IMG/VR virus record: IMGVR_UViG_3300045993_000562
Span: 1-64,000 of that record
From: a virus
Strand: one strand, 5' to 3'
Length of the DNA: 64,000 nucleotides
Below are positions 40,202 through 48,271 of this stretch, piece after piece (position 1 is the stretch's first letter; the number at the start of each line of letters is the position of its first letter). The notes under the pieces were generated by a model, which worked only from the letters and a program-made list of their open reading frames with translations, was not told the origin of the DNA and searched no databases. Both the position numbers and the translations under genes were made by a program.

Positions 40202-41876
40202 CGTACTCCTCCATCAATCGTCCACGGATTTGAGCCAACGTCTGTTCTTTAACCAGTACGCCGTCCTTGAAGACTACCTCCAAGCAACCTTGAGCTTCTT
40301 GCTCCCAAGTCTGTTGGTCGTACAGAACGTACTTACCGTCCTCACGTTCAACACGGAGTAAACCCTTGGCGGATTTCTTCATGCCGTCATCAGTCTTTGG
40401 ATCTTTGAACAACTCACGGAACTCACCATCAACAATAGCCGCTGTGGCTTTAACTGCCATTCCATAAGAGTCTCTCGTAACAAATTGGTACGAAAAGCTA
40501 CCGACGCCATACACGGAATTACCACTAGAGAAGCCTTTTCCAGCCAATATAGCACAAATTTCTTCTGCACGACTGACGGTTATAGAGTCACCGTAGATAA
40601 GTCCTACACGTTCATGTAGTTGCTTGAATCCCTTATCGGTAATAGTGCCCCCAAATATACCCCATAAACATTCGACTGCACCTACAGCTTCAGGTACAGA
40701 GATTTGACGACCGTACGTCATTACTAGGCTGTCGTCCTCATAGTCACCAAGGGCTGAGGCCGTATGGTATATACCTCTATTCTTCACGGCTTCATAGCAG
40801 TTCTCCCAGAACTTAACTACGTTGGAATATACTTCAAGACTACCATCTATTGAAGTATTCCACACTTTATGACCACATAGTATCTTTACAGGATCACCAC
40901 TATCTGGGCGGAATACTACCTTTGCCATACCAAGTGCATTCACTGGGCGGTTCAGAATCACTTCCTTAAGCTCATGGGCCGTGATGGTGATGACCTTCCA
41001 GAAGTCCCAAGTATCCGACACTACCGAGACAATACCTGATGGGGTAACTTCTGTAATCAGGCGACGAATGGTTTCTACTTCATTCTCGTTCCCACCAGCG
41101 CAGATTACACTATGCTCGCTGGCCGGAACACTACCTCCTACCATCTCTTTTTCCGCATCGGCACCATAGAAATTCTCGGCGTAGTCAATAGCCGCTATGG
41201 TATCTGTACCGAAGAAAGAAATTAGGTGACCTAATCCGGATTGAGAAGCATCATGTAAACCAGAAAGCCCACGCTCACTAAAGTCGTGAGCTTGCCACTT
41301 GACGAAGTCGGGATGAACACCGGTCAACTCTGCATACTTGCGCAGAATCTTGTAGTACTCAAATGCAGTAGTAGCACTAGTGATAGTCTTCCAAGTTTCG
41401 CAAGACAGGGACGTCTCTAGATAATTAGTCAACCAGAAGAAATCAGGATGCGTATTCTTGATAGTGTAGACAGGAACCCGCATAGGAACCAAACTACCTT
41501 CAGGCAATGCCTTTATCTCAATAGGCATATATCCTAGATCGTGTAGGGCTTCAAATCTGGCCATAGAGACCGAGTCGGGACCTAGTGCCGCATCCATACG
41601 ACGTTTGTACTTTGCGACTACCTCATCCTTTGGTTGACTGAAGAACTCTTGATTCCAGCAGTCTATGAGGAACCATTTGATAAAACCTTGTAGTCCTGCA
41701 AAGACCACCGTCTCTGGGCATCCGTCATCAGATCTAATGTGCTCCGAACGACTAGCCGAACGCGGTGTCATATTTGAGTAGATCATTTCAGTACCTTTGG
41801 GGTACATTTCCGCATGTGAGACTTTGTAGAAATCACATGCTGTCAGGGGGTTTATTGGGAAATACGATTTTGACAT
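40185..41876 (-). CDS. nadV: NAMPT-family phosphoribosyltransferase (NadV/Namat-like)
   Basis: A 563-aa protein with the family signature ACDFYKVSHAEMYPKGTE at the N-terminus, the VFAGLQGF motif, and the PRPP-site region with VVFRPDSGDP. Classic NAMPT joins nicotinamide and PRPP to NMN. Because a PRPP-synthetase-like gene lies directly upstream in the same operon, the pair also matches NARP1, where the NAMPT homologue (Namat) joins nicotinamide to ADP-ribose pyrophosphate and makes NAD+ directly. The two reactions cannot be told apart by eye. Confidence 0.85.
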   Translation of the reverse strand: MSKSYFPINPLTACDFYKVSHAEMYPKGTEMIYSNMTPRSASRSEHIRSDDGCPETVVFAGLQGFIKWFLIDCWNQEFFSQPKDEVVAKYKRRMDAALGPDSVSMARFEALHDLGYMPIEIKALPEGSLVPMRVPVYTIKNTHPDFFWLTNYLETSLSCETWKTITSATTAFEYYKILRKYAELTGVHPDFVKWQAHDFSERGLSGLHDASQSGLGHLISFFGTDTIAAIDYAENFYGADAEKEMVGGSVPASEHSVICAGGNENEVETIRRLITEVTPSGIVSVVSDTWDFWKVITITAHELKEVILNRPVNALGMAKVVFRPDSGDPVKILCGHKVWNTSIDGSLEVYSNVVKFWENCYEAVKNRGIYHTASALGDYEDDSLVMTYGRQISVPEAVGAVECLWGIFGGTITDKGFKQLHERVGLIYGDSITVSRAEEICAILAGKGFSSGNSVYGVGSFSYQFVTRDSYGMAVKATAAIVDGEFRELFKDPKTDDGMKKSAKGLLRVEREDGKYVLYDQQTWEQEAQGCLEVVFKDGVLVKEQTLAQIRGRLMEEYDGIQA

Positions 41877-41884
41877 TTATACTC

Positions 41885-42721
41885 CTAAATCTCTATATGT
41901 TTAACAATTTTTGAATCCAACTTAGCCTCATCGAAGCAATGATGATAGTACAACTCATCTATTATTCCGTCAAGAACAGAAGTTCCGTACCCAGCAATGA
42001 GATGAGTTACATATAACATAACTTTACCATTAGTTAAGGGTTTTAATTTTTTCCCTAATTCGACGTAGGTTTTCAATCCGTCCCCCACGTCATCTACAAT
42101 GAAGAAGTCCTTATCCCCAATGTGTTCCGAGTATACGACGGTATCGGTTATTTTACCAGTAGCAACGTCCCGCACCTTATCAGCACGAACCACCTCTTTG
42201 ACGTTCATGGCTTTAGCCACTTCCAGCACCTTTTTATTGGCACCAGCATCAGGAGAGACTAGAACTAAGTTATTCCTGGCGTCAAGGGACATACGTGTAG
42301 TTGCATGAAACCCCAATATCAAAGAGGCCTTTTGTACGGTGCAATTGTCAAGCAACGCTGGAGTAACATCACTATGAGGGTCTGTTATCCAAACACCGTG
42401 TAACTTCATAGAGTTAATTAAGTCACAGAATACCTTTATGGAAAAGGACTCTCCTTCCGAACAGACCCTATCCTGCCTCCCGTATGGGACATACGGCAGC
42501 TCTAAGCATATTGGCCCAGACCCCATACGGCGCAAAGCATCTACTACCATTAGAAGTCTCATTACTCCGGCTGAGTCGTATAGGTACGCAATGATATGTA
42601 TGCTATAGCTAATAATTACTTGCTTGTTATCATCAATACGTACGTACTCTTCTCCCCCAGGAAACTTAGAGTATTTCATGGCTATAGGTCTACCACCAAC
42701 TAATACTTCTATCTTCGACAT
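41885..42721 (-). CDS. prs: PRPP synthetase-like kinase (Prs/Adps-like)
   Basis: A 278-aa protein with Prs features: VYVPYGRQDR-like LPYVPYGRQDRV, the SPDAGANKKV loop and the ribose-phosphate loop FIVDDVGDGLKTY. Shorter than cellular Prs (about 310-320 aa). It makes PRPP from ribose-5-phosphate and ATP, or, if it is the NARP1 enzyme Adps, pyrophosphorylates ADP-ribose. Eight-base gap to the NAMPT-like gene. Confidence 0.8.
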   Translation of the reverse strand: MSKIEVLVGGRPIAMKYSKFPGGEEYVRIDDNKQVIISYSIHIIAYLYDSAGVMRLLMVVDALRRMGSGPICLELPYVPYGRQDRVCSEGESFSIKVFCDLINSMKLHGVWITDPHSDVTPALLDNCTVQKASLILGFHATTRMSLDARNNLVLVSPDAGANKKVLEVAKAMNVKEVVRADKVRDVATGKITDTVVYSEHIGDKDFFIVDDVGDGLKTYVELGKKLKPLTNGKVMLYVTHLIAGYGTSVLDGIIDELYYHHCFDEAKLDSKIVKHIEI

Positions 42722-42730
42722 ACCTTCTCC

Positions 42731-42979
42731 TCAAAATAACGACACAGCACTTTCGACTTGAGGGGCATCTTTGGGATGCATCTCTCCGGGGCTACGAGTG
42801 ACGTAGTAAGACTCATCAGGCACAGCAGTAACCTGAACACTATCCATAGTACAACAAAATGGATCGGTAGGGTTAGCGTACTTGATTATCGTACAAGCAG
42901 TCTTGTCACCGGCTTTGAATCGCTCAACCTTAGATAATAACGCTCTAAGGTTTCTTTCAGACAGATAAATGTGTTCCAT
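42731..42979 (-). CDS. hypothetical protein
   Basis: An 82-aa protein of a type often seen in phage genomes (LSERNLRALLSKVERFKAGDKTACTIIK...PGEMHPKD). Function unknown. First gene before the Prs-like gene. Confidence 0.6.
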   Translation of the reverse strand: MEHIYLSERNLRALLSKVERFKAGDKTACTIIKYANPTDPFCCTMDSVQVTAVPDESYYVTRSPGEMHPKDAPQVESAVSLF

Positions 42980-42981
42980 CT

Positions 42982-43131
42982 CTATTCTCCCATATCATCA
43001 ATGTGACGTTCACCCTTAAGACCGGGGAACCTTGGCAAACCGCCCGGTTTAACTGGGCTCCTAAACTTGTAGGTGTAAATCTTACTTTTGAAGTTTTCTA
43101 TAAAGCCTCTAGATATATAACTCTCAACCAC
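42982..43131 (-). CDS. 49-aa hypothetical protein
   Basis: GTG at 43131, inside the upstream gene, to TAG just before the 42979 ATG. The Pro/Gly/Arg-rich C-terminal half (LPRFPGLKGERHIDDMGE) is protein-like and the frame fills an otherwise empty gap. Weak ribosome-binding site. Confidence 0.4.
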   Translation of the reverse strand: MVESYISRGFIENFKSKIYTYKFRSPVKPGGLPRFPGLKGERHIDDMGE

Positions 43132-43565
43132 TCAGCGAATTGATGTTCCCTAAGATTCACGTACTGCTTCCTGACTTCATTTAATGTTTGGACGTCAGCA
43201 CTTAGTTTGTATGAGTTCACTTTTACTCGAAGCTCGTTACGCTCCTGTACTAACTGATGAACAGCTTCATGTAGCTCGTAATCTGCGTCACTATTAGCCA
43301 AGTCAGGCATGTGCTCCCAACAACGCTTAGCATCCGAGGCGTACAGGTCTCGTTCTGTTTCAGCCAGATGGAGCCTCTTCTCTAACTCCGTATCTGCACC
43401 CATTAACTCCTGTGGCATCTTACTCTCGATAAACCCTCTGGCGTCCTTATTTGCAAAAGGATTGTGCTCGATAGGGTACGTTCCAAGTTCATCATCGGCT
43501 TTCGGGAAGTGGATGATCCTACAGTTGTTCCAGAGCCATTCAAGTTGTTTGTTAGTTGTAGTCAT
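43098..43565 (-). CDS. hypothetical protein
   Basis: A 155-aa protein with a central to C-terminal charged helix (about residues 60-130) likely to form a coiled coil. No family recognised. Confidence 0.55.
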   Translation of the reverse strand: MTTTNKQLEWLWNNCRIIHFPKADDELGTYPIEHNPFANKDARGFIESKMPQELMGADTELEKRLHLAETERDLYASDAKRCWEHMPDLANSDADYELHEAVHQLVQERNELRVKVNSYKLSADVQTLNEVRKQYVNLREHQFAEWLRVIYLEAL

Positions 43566-44365
43566 TATGTAGCATCTTTATGAGGTAACTTTCTAAAGCT
43601 CCATTTATTGAAGCCGTGTTGTTGAATACGATCTTTCTCTGTCAGCTCTGTAACTTCCTTCTCAGGACTACCCAGCACACCCCCGATGAACATAGAGATT
43701 TCCTGGAACGCAGTGTAAGGATCTACCATGCGTTGAAACTGTAAGTCTTTAAGATTAACGTTAGTCTCAATGATGTTGGTGACATGGATGATAGGAGACG
43801 CTACCGCACGGTGTAAATCAAGAATAACGTTCTTGCTCCACCTATCACCCAACGGAAGTACTCTCTTAGAGTGATCGAAGTCTTTAACCATTCTACGTAT
43901 GCGTTCAAGTTCGTAACCACGTTCAAGTTCTTTATCCACGACAAACTTGTATGCAGTTAAAATCGCTGAATTAGCAGAGGCGTTTTCATAGAAGGTTTCC
44001 CATTTCTGTCCCAAGAAGTCGTTAGTTTCCAATGGCACTCTTACTTTGCAGTATGGATATACTTTACCGCAGAACAGAATTACTCCACGAGTCAGTATAG
44101 CGGTATTGACGTTGAAAGAGTTAAACCTGGGAAACTTTAGTCCCCCTACATCCAACTCAAACTCAGTACCGTTTGGGAGTACCACTGACGGCTTATAAGG
44201 TTCAGTCTTAACCTCTACGAACTTAGTAGGAAGGTCTTCACTACGTAAGGTAGGTAGGACCTTTTGATGAAACGTCCTAATCAACCTCTTGTACACGATA
44301 GTCTTGTCAATACCAGCGTGTACTACACCGTCGTAATAGTCATGATGTTTGCTCAATATAAGCAT
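43565..44365 (-). CDS. hypothetical protein conserved-looking (DYYDG type)
   Basis: 266 aa from the ATG at 44365 (GGAGG upstream; longer frame rejected). Starts MLILSKHHDYYDG, which resembles phage proteins often placed near NAD-metabolism genes. No catalytic motif known to me. Confidence 0.55.
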   Translation of the reverse strand: MLILSKHHDYYDGVVHAGIDKTIVYKRLIRTFHQKVLPTLRSEDLPTKFVEVKTEPYKPSVVLPNGTEFELDVGGLKFPRFNSFNVNTAILTRGVILFCGKVYPYCKVRVPLETNDFLGQKWETFYENASANSAILTAYKFVVDKELERGYELERIRRMVKDFDHSKRVLPLGDRWSKNVILDLHRAVASPIIHVTNIIETNVNLKDLQFQRMVDPYTAFQEISMFIGGVLGSPEKEVTELTEKDRIQQHGFNKWSFRKLPHKDAT

Positions 44366-44666
44366 TTGGATCCTCCAAGTATTGTTTAGCCAGGTCAAGC
44401 TCAGCTTGTAGTAGATTTTTACCAAAAACGGTGGTCTCGGGAAGAGCCTTCCCAGTCATATTAACAAAAGACCATATCTGATCCCCACTGATCCTGAAAT
44501 AACCTACCCTACCGTGTCCAGGTATAGTTAAGTAAGCGTCCTTGTCTACCCATAAAATAACGGTCCCATCCTGAGCTGATATACAGGTACCATCAGTCTC
44601 GGTATCTATAGTGTGGGAGTATATTGTGTCGTTTACACGAAACATCTTTAGAATAGTTATTGCCAT
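44340..44666 (-). CDS. hypothetical protein
   Basis: A 108-aa protein, beta-rich in the first 75 residues, helical at the end. First gene after the promoter at 44695. Confidence 0.55.
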   Translation of the reverse strand: MAITILKMFRVNDTIYSHTIDTETDGTCISAQDGTVILWVDKDAYLTIPGHGRVGYFRISGDQIWSFVNMTGKALPETTVFGKNLLQAELDLAKQYLEDPNAYIEQTS

Positions 44667-44694
44667 TTGAATCTCCTTTAATTGTCTACATAAT

Positions 44695-44723
44695 CTTATA
44701 CCACCAAAGTTGGACTTTATTTA
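44695..44723 (-). promoter_or_regulatory. phage promoter (weak -35, TATAAG)
   Basis: TGGTGGTATAAG extended -10 with TAAATA at the -35 position. Drives the 44666 to 40073 operon that contains the NAD genes. Confidence 0.6.
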
Positions 44724-44734
44724 GCTAAAAAAAC

Positions 44735-44832
44735 CAACTTGAAAAACCTATTTAAAGCATCCTAAGTGCAGAGTCTATGTCCAGGAAAGGAGGGCAACTA
44801 GACACAGACAACTCAGGACGCTTTAAATAGTA
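44735..44832 (-). ncRNA. long 3' hairpin with anti-Shine-Dalgarno-like loop
   Basis: TATTTAAAGCGTCCT pairs with AGGATGCTTTAAATA (15 bp, one G-U); an inner helix GTCTGTGTCTAG/CTGGACATAGAC follows; the terminal loop shows GCCCTCCTTTCC. It closes the RNA region 44735-45366 and is followed by T-runs, so it may act as its terminator. The loop is similar to the 3' end of 16S rRNA. Confidence 0.55.
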
Positions 44833-44931
44833 CCCTTATTCTAAATCGCTATAGTAACGAGGGTACTACGTACATTTGTACAACATACAAACTTACTCAA
44901 CCGGGTTCAGGTTTAATTATAATGATGTTAA

Positions 44932-45023
44932 ATCCACGCTCTACCGCTGAGCTACCCCAGTATTAACCGCCCTATTCTAAGGTAGTTAGCACTGGGAACG
45001 GGATTTGAACCCGCGCCTTGGAT
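44932..45023 (-). tRNA. circularly permuted tRNA-like domain X
   Basis: The tRNA 3' half (44991-45023: anticodon strand ATCCA, T arm GCGGG-TTCAAAT-CCCGT, acceptor TCCCAGT) is transcribed before the 5' half (44932-44961: acceptor ACTGGGG, D arm GCTCAGCGGTAGAGC, anticodon strand TGGAT). All 7 acceptor positions pair (one G-U), and TGGAT/ATCCA pair. A 29-nt hairpin linker joins acceptor 3' and 5' ends. Flanking sequences also pair (GAGT/ACTC, GTTTGTA/TACAAAC). The anticodon cannot be fixed because the loop is broken by the flanks. No encoded CCA. Confidence 0.7.
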
Positions 45024-45124
45024 TAATAGTTGTATAGCCGAAGAGTGTTTGTACGTTTTTTACATTTACGATGTGTGGTAATACGATGATTATGACTATA
45101 AGTGCATACAATAATACCCGACGT

Positions 45125-45216
45125 CTGAATGCGTCTACCAATTCCGCCAACCCCAAGCTAACTACATTACTATGCAGTTAATTTGGAGTCCTGGAATCGA
45201 ACCAGGAAAACTTCAG
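45125..45216 (-). tRNA. circularly permuted tRNA-like domain L
   Basis: The 3' half (45183-45216: CTGAA, short variable loop, T arm CCTGG-TTCGATT-CCAGG, acceptor ACTCCAA) precedes the 5' half (45125-45156: acceptor TTGGGGT, Leu-type D arm GCGGAATTGGTAGACGC, TTCAG). Acceptor strands pair over 7 bp with one G-U; TTCAG/CTGAA pair and the helix continues ACG/CGT, then TATGC/GCATA and ACCAC/GTGGT in the flanks. A 26-nt hairpin (TAACTGCAT/ATGTAGTTA) links the acceptor ends. The Leu-like D arm with a short variable loop is odd, and no standard anticodon loop can be built. Confidence 0.7.
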
Positions 45217-45366
45217 ACGGAGTACATCCTATGCGTCATGATAACGATAACGATGACCACAAATCTTCAATGCTGTACTACGAATTTAATGCCTAACTTG
45301 CCAGAATTCTCTTGGTACTCAAGGCACTGGACATGACCAACAAGTCAGGACTTTACCCTACCAGCC
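45217..45366 (-). ncRNA. structured 5' part of the permuted-tRNA transcript
   Basis: Gene-free. CCTGACTTG pairs with CAAGTTAGG, with an inner TTGGT/ACCAA helix. Contains the upstream strand that pairs with the flank of domain L. Follows the stop of the 45367 gene and is presumably co-transcribed with it. Confidence 0.45.
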
Positions 45367-46158
45367 TTACCGAACGCCCACGTTAGTGGACTGCTCGTTC
45401 AGGGGAGCTAGAATACGCGAAATCAGCGTATCACCAATGGAGTCTTCTACAGCAACAGAAGTGTTAGCACGCATGCGGGCCTTTTTCACTTCACCGATCA
45501 GCTCGTCCACATTACGCAGAACTTGAGCCTTCTGTAGAGAGGTAGCTGCACCGCTATACGAGATAGTGGTATTTGTACCTACAACTACGTCCTGATTGAT
45601 CTCTTTGATCTGAGCAGGATGTTTGTCGGTTGCTTCGTAGAGTACTACTGGTGTCGTCTTCTTCTCTGTCTTGGTAGTGACATCAGGATTACGGGCCTTC
45701 CAGGCTGTACGGCCGGTGGAGGTATCCGCGTCCCACACTTTGGATGCGTCAAGTGTAGGCATCTGTGTCAACATACCGCGTAGATTAGTCAGACGAACTT
45801 CTAACCCCAGCAACTCATCAACAGGTACTTCACGGGCAATTACTGCGCCACCGAAGTACAAGTCAGAAGCTGCTGACTGGTTTGTTTTGTTCTTGCGGAA
45901 GATGATGTCTTCAGCTTTTGCCCAATGTTCAGCGTAGTATTCCAAAGTCTCTACTACTGTAGTTGGCAAAGCTTTGAACTCAGTGTTGGATACTTCCAAC
46001 GCCTGGTTCTCAGGGCTATCCGCAATCATCTTCAAGGTCTTGTTGTGGCCTTTGAAGAATTGTTCTTTCTGGAACTTACCAGCAGTATCTGCGGTAAGAA
46101 CAGACAATTGAGTTAGTAGACCCTTCTCAACTGCCAATAATTCGTGTAGCTGTGCCAT
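45367..46158 (-). CDS. hypothetical phage protein
   Basis: A 263-aa protein, helical N-terminal half, with a pattern (FKALPTTVVETLEYYAEHW...DLYFGG) that I believe occurs in a conserved phage family of unknown function. Operon with the 46160 gene. Start after AGGAG. Confidence 0.55.
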   Translation of the reverse strand: MAQLHELLAVEKGLLTQLSVLTADTAGKFQKEQFFKGHNKTLKMIADSPENQALEVSNTEFKALPTTVVETLEYYAEHWAKAEDIIFRKNKTNQSAASDLYFGGAVIAREVPVDELLGLEVRLTNLRGMLTQMPTLDASKVWDADTSTGRTAWKARNPDVTTKTEKKTTPVVLYEATDKHPAQIKEINQDVVVGTNTTISYSGAATSLQKAQVLRNVDELIGEVKKARMRANTSVAVEDSIGDTLISRILAPLNEQSTNVGVR

Positions 46159-46159
46159 G

Positions 46160-46477
46160 TTAAGCTCCTTGTAGGTTATTCAAACGACGTGCGATCTCTT
46201 GTTTACCCTGATGTGGGGAGTACTTGCTAGATCCCTTCAGGAACTTCTGAATACGATTAGCCATGTTAGCTATCGCCAAGTTCAGGTCCCAGATTGGACG
46301 AACAATACCATACTTCTCTTTCAGTGTGTTATTAACACCCTGTTCGTGACGATGGTACCCTGTCAGCTTTTCCTCTTGAGCTGCAACGTCTGTGAATTGG
46401 TAGTCTGCATCACGACCAGACTGAGCTCGTTGTTCACGACGAGTAGCTTTTTGTTTCAATGTGTTACGTGCACTCAT
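46160..46477 (-). CDS. hypothetical protein
   Basis: A 105-aa basic, polar protein (many Gln, Arg, Lys). One base separates it from the next gene. No family recognised. Confidence 0.55.
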   Translation of the reverse strand: MSARNTLKQKATRREQRAQSGRDADYQFTDVAAQEEKLTGYHRHEQGVNNTLKEKYGIVRPIWDLNLAIANMANRIQKFLKGSSKYSPHQGKQEIARRLNNLQGA

Positions 46478-46502
46478 TTTCCGCTCCTTAAAATAACGAT
46501 GA

Positions 46503-46528
46503 AAGAAAGGCCGGGATCTGCACCCGGC
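46503..46528 (-). terminator. intrinsic terminator
   Basis: GGCCGGG/CCCGGCC stem, 7-nt loop, then TTTCTTT. Ends the 46545 transcript. Confidence 0.8.
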
Positions 46529-46544
46529 CCTCCAGTTTGATCAC

Positions 46545-46964
46545 TTAGGCTACTGTAGGAGTCCAATCCTTAGGAACGGACTTCAGTTCAGCCCTGGTAC
46601 CGGCTGGGATGCCCAGACCGATAGCAGATGCCAGAGGCAAGAAGTTGTTAGATGAAGCGCCGTATTGACGTGCACGTGCAACGCCTGCACATACTTTGTC
46701 GATGCCAGAGATCTGTTCCAACAGAGCTTGTTTTGCTTGAGCTTGTGTTGCGATGAAGCCGTCAGCGTTTTGGCTGAGGTTCAAGATTTCGTTTGCTGCT
46801 GCTTTCACAACTGCTGCTTTACGTTCTTGAGCTTCAGAACGCAATGCTGCTGCCAAGTCAGCGTTAACGCCCATGCCACCGAAGTCGGTAACTGCTTGTT
46901 CTACGTTAGCGTCAGCCAAACGAGCGATAGTTGCGATGTTTACTAATGTGCCTACATTTGCCAT
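46545..46964 (-). CDS. Ala-rich hypothetical protein
   Basis: 139 aa from the ATG at 46964 (AGGAATAAACAAA leader). Helical, Ala/Gln-rich. Own promoter (47073) and terminator, so probably highly expressed and independent. No family recognised. Confidence 0.6.
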   Translation of the reverse strand: MANVGTLVNIATIARLADANVEQAVTDFGGMGVNADLAAALRSEAQERKAAVVKAAANEILNLSQNADGFIATQAQAKQALLEQISGIDKVCAGVARARQYGASSNNFLPLASAIGLGIPAGTRAELKSVPKDWTPTVA

Positions 46965-47072
46965 TTTGTTTATTCCTAGGAAAAAATGAAAGAAGATGTA
47001 CCTCAACCTAAAGAAGAAGTACCTTTTACAGCCTCTGTACAGAGGTATGAGAGTGTTTATGTCCCATACTGT

Positions 47073-47101
47073 GTTATACCACCATACATAGGAATATTGA
47101 A
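47073..47101 (-). promoter_or_regulatory. phage promoter (TTCAAT-N17-TATAAC)
   Basis: -35 TTCAAT, 17-bp spacer ending GTGG, -10 TATAAC. Drives the 46964 gene. Confidence 0.8.
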
Positions 47102-47302
47102 TTAAGAAACGAGTTGTTCTGAAGCGATTTTGATTAGTTGAGGTATGGACGCTATTGAATCTATGACCTCCAGTACGGCTCCGTCTGTCATATACACTAC
47201 AGTTCCTTTACCAGAGCCCTTAATAGGTGCCATAGCCCTCAATATATGATCAGTGTTAATCAGGAACGCTTCTCCTCCTACTAAATGCATAGTCACCAGC
47301 AT
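47102..47302 (-). CDS. small FlbD-like protein
   Basis: A 66-aa protein with a beta-rich pattern (INTDHIL...GTVVYMTDGAVLEVIDSI) that resembles FlbD-type small proteins, though it may be an unrelated phage family. Function unknown. Confidence 0.5.
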   Translation of the reverse strand: MLVTMHLVGGEAFLINTDHILRAMAPIKGSGKGTVVYMTDGAVLEVIDSIASIPQLIKIASEQLVS

Positions 47303-47303
47303 G

Positions 47304-47543
47304 TTACTCTCCTAATGCAAGCTCAGCCACTCTGGCGAAAGCTTTATCTACGTTATGTTTAACCTGCTCATCCGTAAGCTCACCGTTACCTCTACGGTGT
47401 GAATACGACCAATTACCTATGGCGTCCAGAATCTCCACAATCTTAGCTGGATGCAGACTCACCTCTCGGTAAAGCTGTATTCTGTGCATCAAACCCTCTA
47501 GCACAGAGTTATGGTATTTCAGTTCTTCTATGTCTAGTCCCAT
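47304..47543 (-). CDS. hypothetical helical protein
   Basis: A 79-aa helical protein, one base from the next gene. No family recognised. Confidence 0.5.
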   Translation of the reverse strand: MGLDIEELKYHNSVLEGLMHRIQLYREVSLHPAKIVEILDAIGNWSYSHRRGNGELTDEQVKHNVDKAFARVAELALGE

Positions 47544-47658
47544 GTTTAACCCTTTTAACTAAAAGAAGATGTTAGTCAGCCACGATGTTCTGTGGCCGCC
47601 TCAGCCTGGCTTATGGATTTCCAGCGTCCGCCCAATAGTCGCAACACAACTGGATTCG
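47544..47658 (-). other. 115-nt gap with hairpins
   Basis: Contains GCCAC/GTGGC and CTGG/CCAG hairpins. No gene and no tRNA identity can be assigned. Confidence 0.35.
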
Positions 47659-47886
47659 TTAACAATAAGGTTCGTCGCCTTCCTCGTCAGGTTTCGTCGG
47701 CGTGAAGAATGACAATTTTACCAGAAAGACTAGAGCAGAGATGACCAGAACTGACACTACTACGGCTAGAACTATATGTCTAGTGCTGAGATCCCAAGTA
47801 GCCATCCATACAGCTACTATGAAAGCTACTAGTAGTCCTAGTAATACTCTGGCTCCTTCTTGGGTACTTTCATAAATCGGTTCCAT
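47659..47886 (-). CDS. small membrane protein
   Basis: A 75-aa protein with two transmembrane helices (about residues 12-30 and 36-57) and an acidic C-terminus. AGGAG start. No family recognised. Confidence 0.55.
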   Translation of the reverse strand: MEPIYESTQEGARVLLGLLVAFIVAVWMATWDLSTRHIVLAVVVSVLVISALVFLVKLSFFTPTKPDEEGDEPYC

Positions 47887-47904
47887 ATATTTCTCCTAAA
47901 TTTA

Positions 47905-48231
47905 GAGTGACGAAGGTGTGCTATTACGCCAAAAAGCTCTAAGGGTCTCTACCGGCATCCCCCACTATTACTCTGCTGCTACCCTATAGTGAAGTTAAGT
48001 ATTTATGCAAATGTTCCGCTCGGTTGCTAGATCCACCGACCAAACCGGTAAAACTGTATAGATGCTAACTTTGTCCGCTTGCGCTGGCGAGTTAGTACCA
48101 TATCCTTCCCCCGCAGTTATACGATGGTATATCAGCCGTGATATTATCCCCCGTCGAGGTATCTTACCCCATACGATCTGCTTGCTACTCATTAAAGATG
48201 GCTGCCTCTAAGCCAACTACCTACGCCACTC
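47905..48231 (-). ncRNA. 23S rRNA GTPase-associated-centre mimic (H42-H44) with insertion
   Basis: The 5' segment (48187-48231) contains GTTGGCTTAGAGGCAGCC followed by ATC, differing at one position from the helix 43 region of bacterial 23S rRNA as I know it. The 3' segment (47905-47930) contains GGCGTAATAGCACAC, nearly the helix 44 loop GCGTAATAGCTCAC. Both occur in rRNA order and are closed by GAGTGGCGTAGGT/ACCTTCGTCACTC, an H42-like helix. About 250 nt are inserted between H43 and the H44 loop, with their own hairpins (ATATCA-CGGC-TGATAT, CTAACT/AGTTAG, ACCG/CGGT). This region binds L11 and translation GTPases in the ribosome. Confidence 0.75.
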
Positions 48232-48271
48232 ACGTAAATACCTTGGAGTACTTACGTGAGTAGTGTGTTAT

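Noticed and set aside
47930-48187. Group I intron interpretation of the insertion in the rRNA mimic.
   Set aside because: Exon-end T and terminal G fit, but no P7-like GACTA/TAGTC pair and no internal guide sequence could be found.
47995-48192. Minus-strand ORF inside the rRNA-mimic region.
   Set aside because: It overlaps the structured RNA, has no ribosome-binding site, and the sequence is explained by helices.
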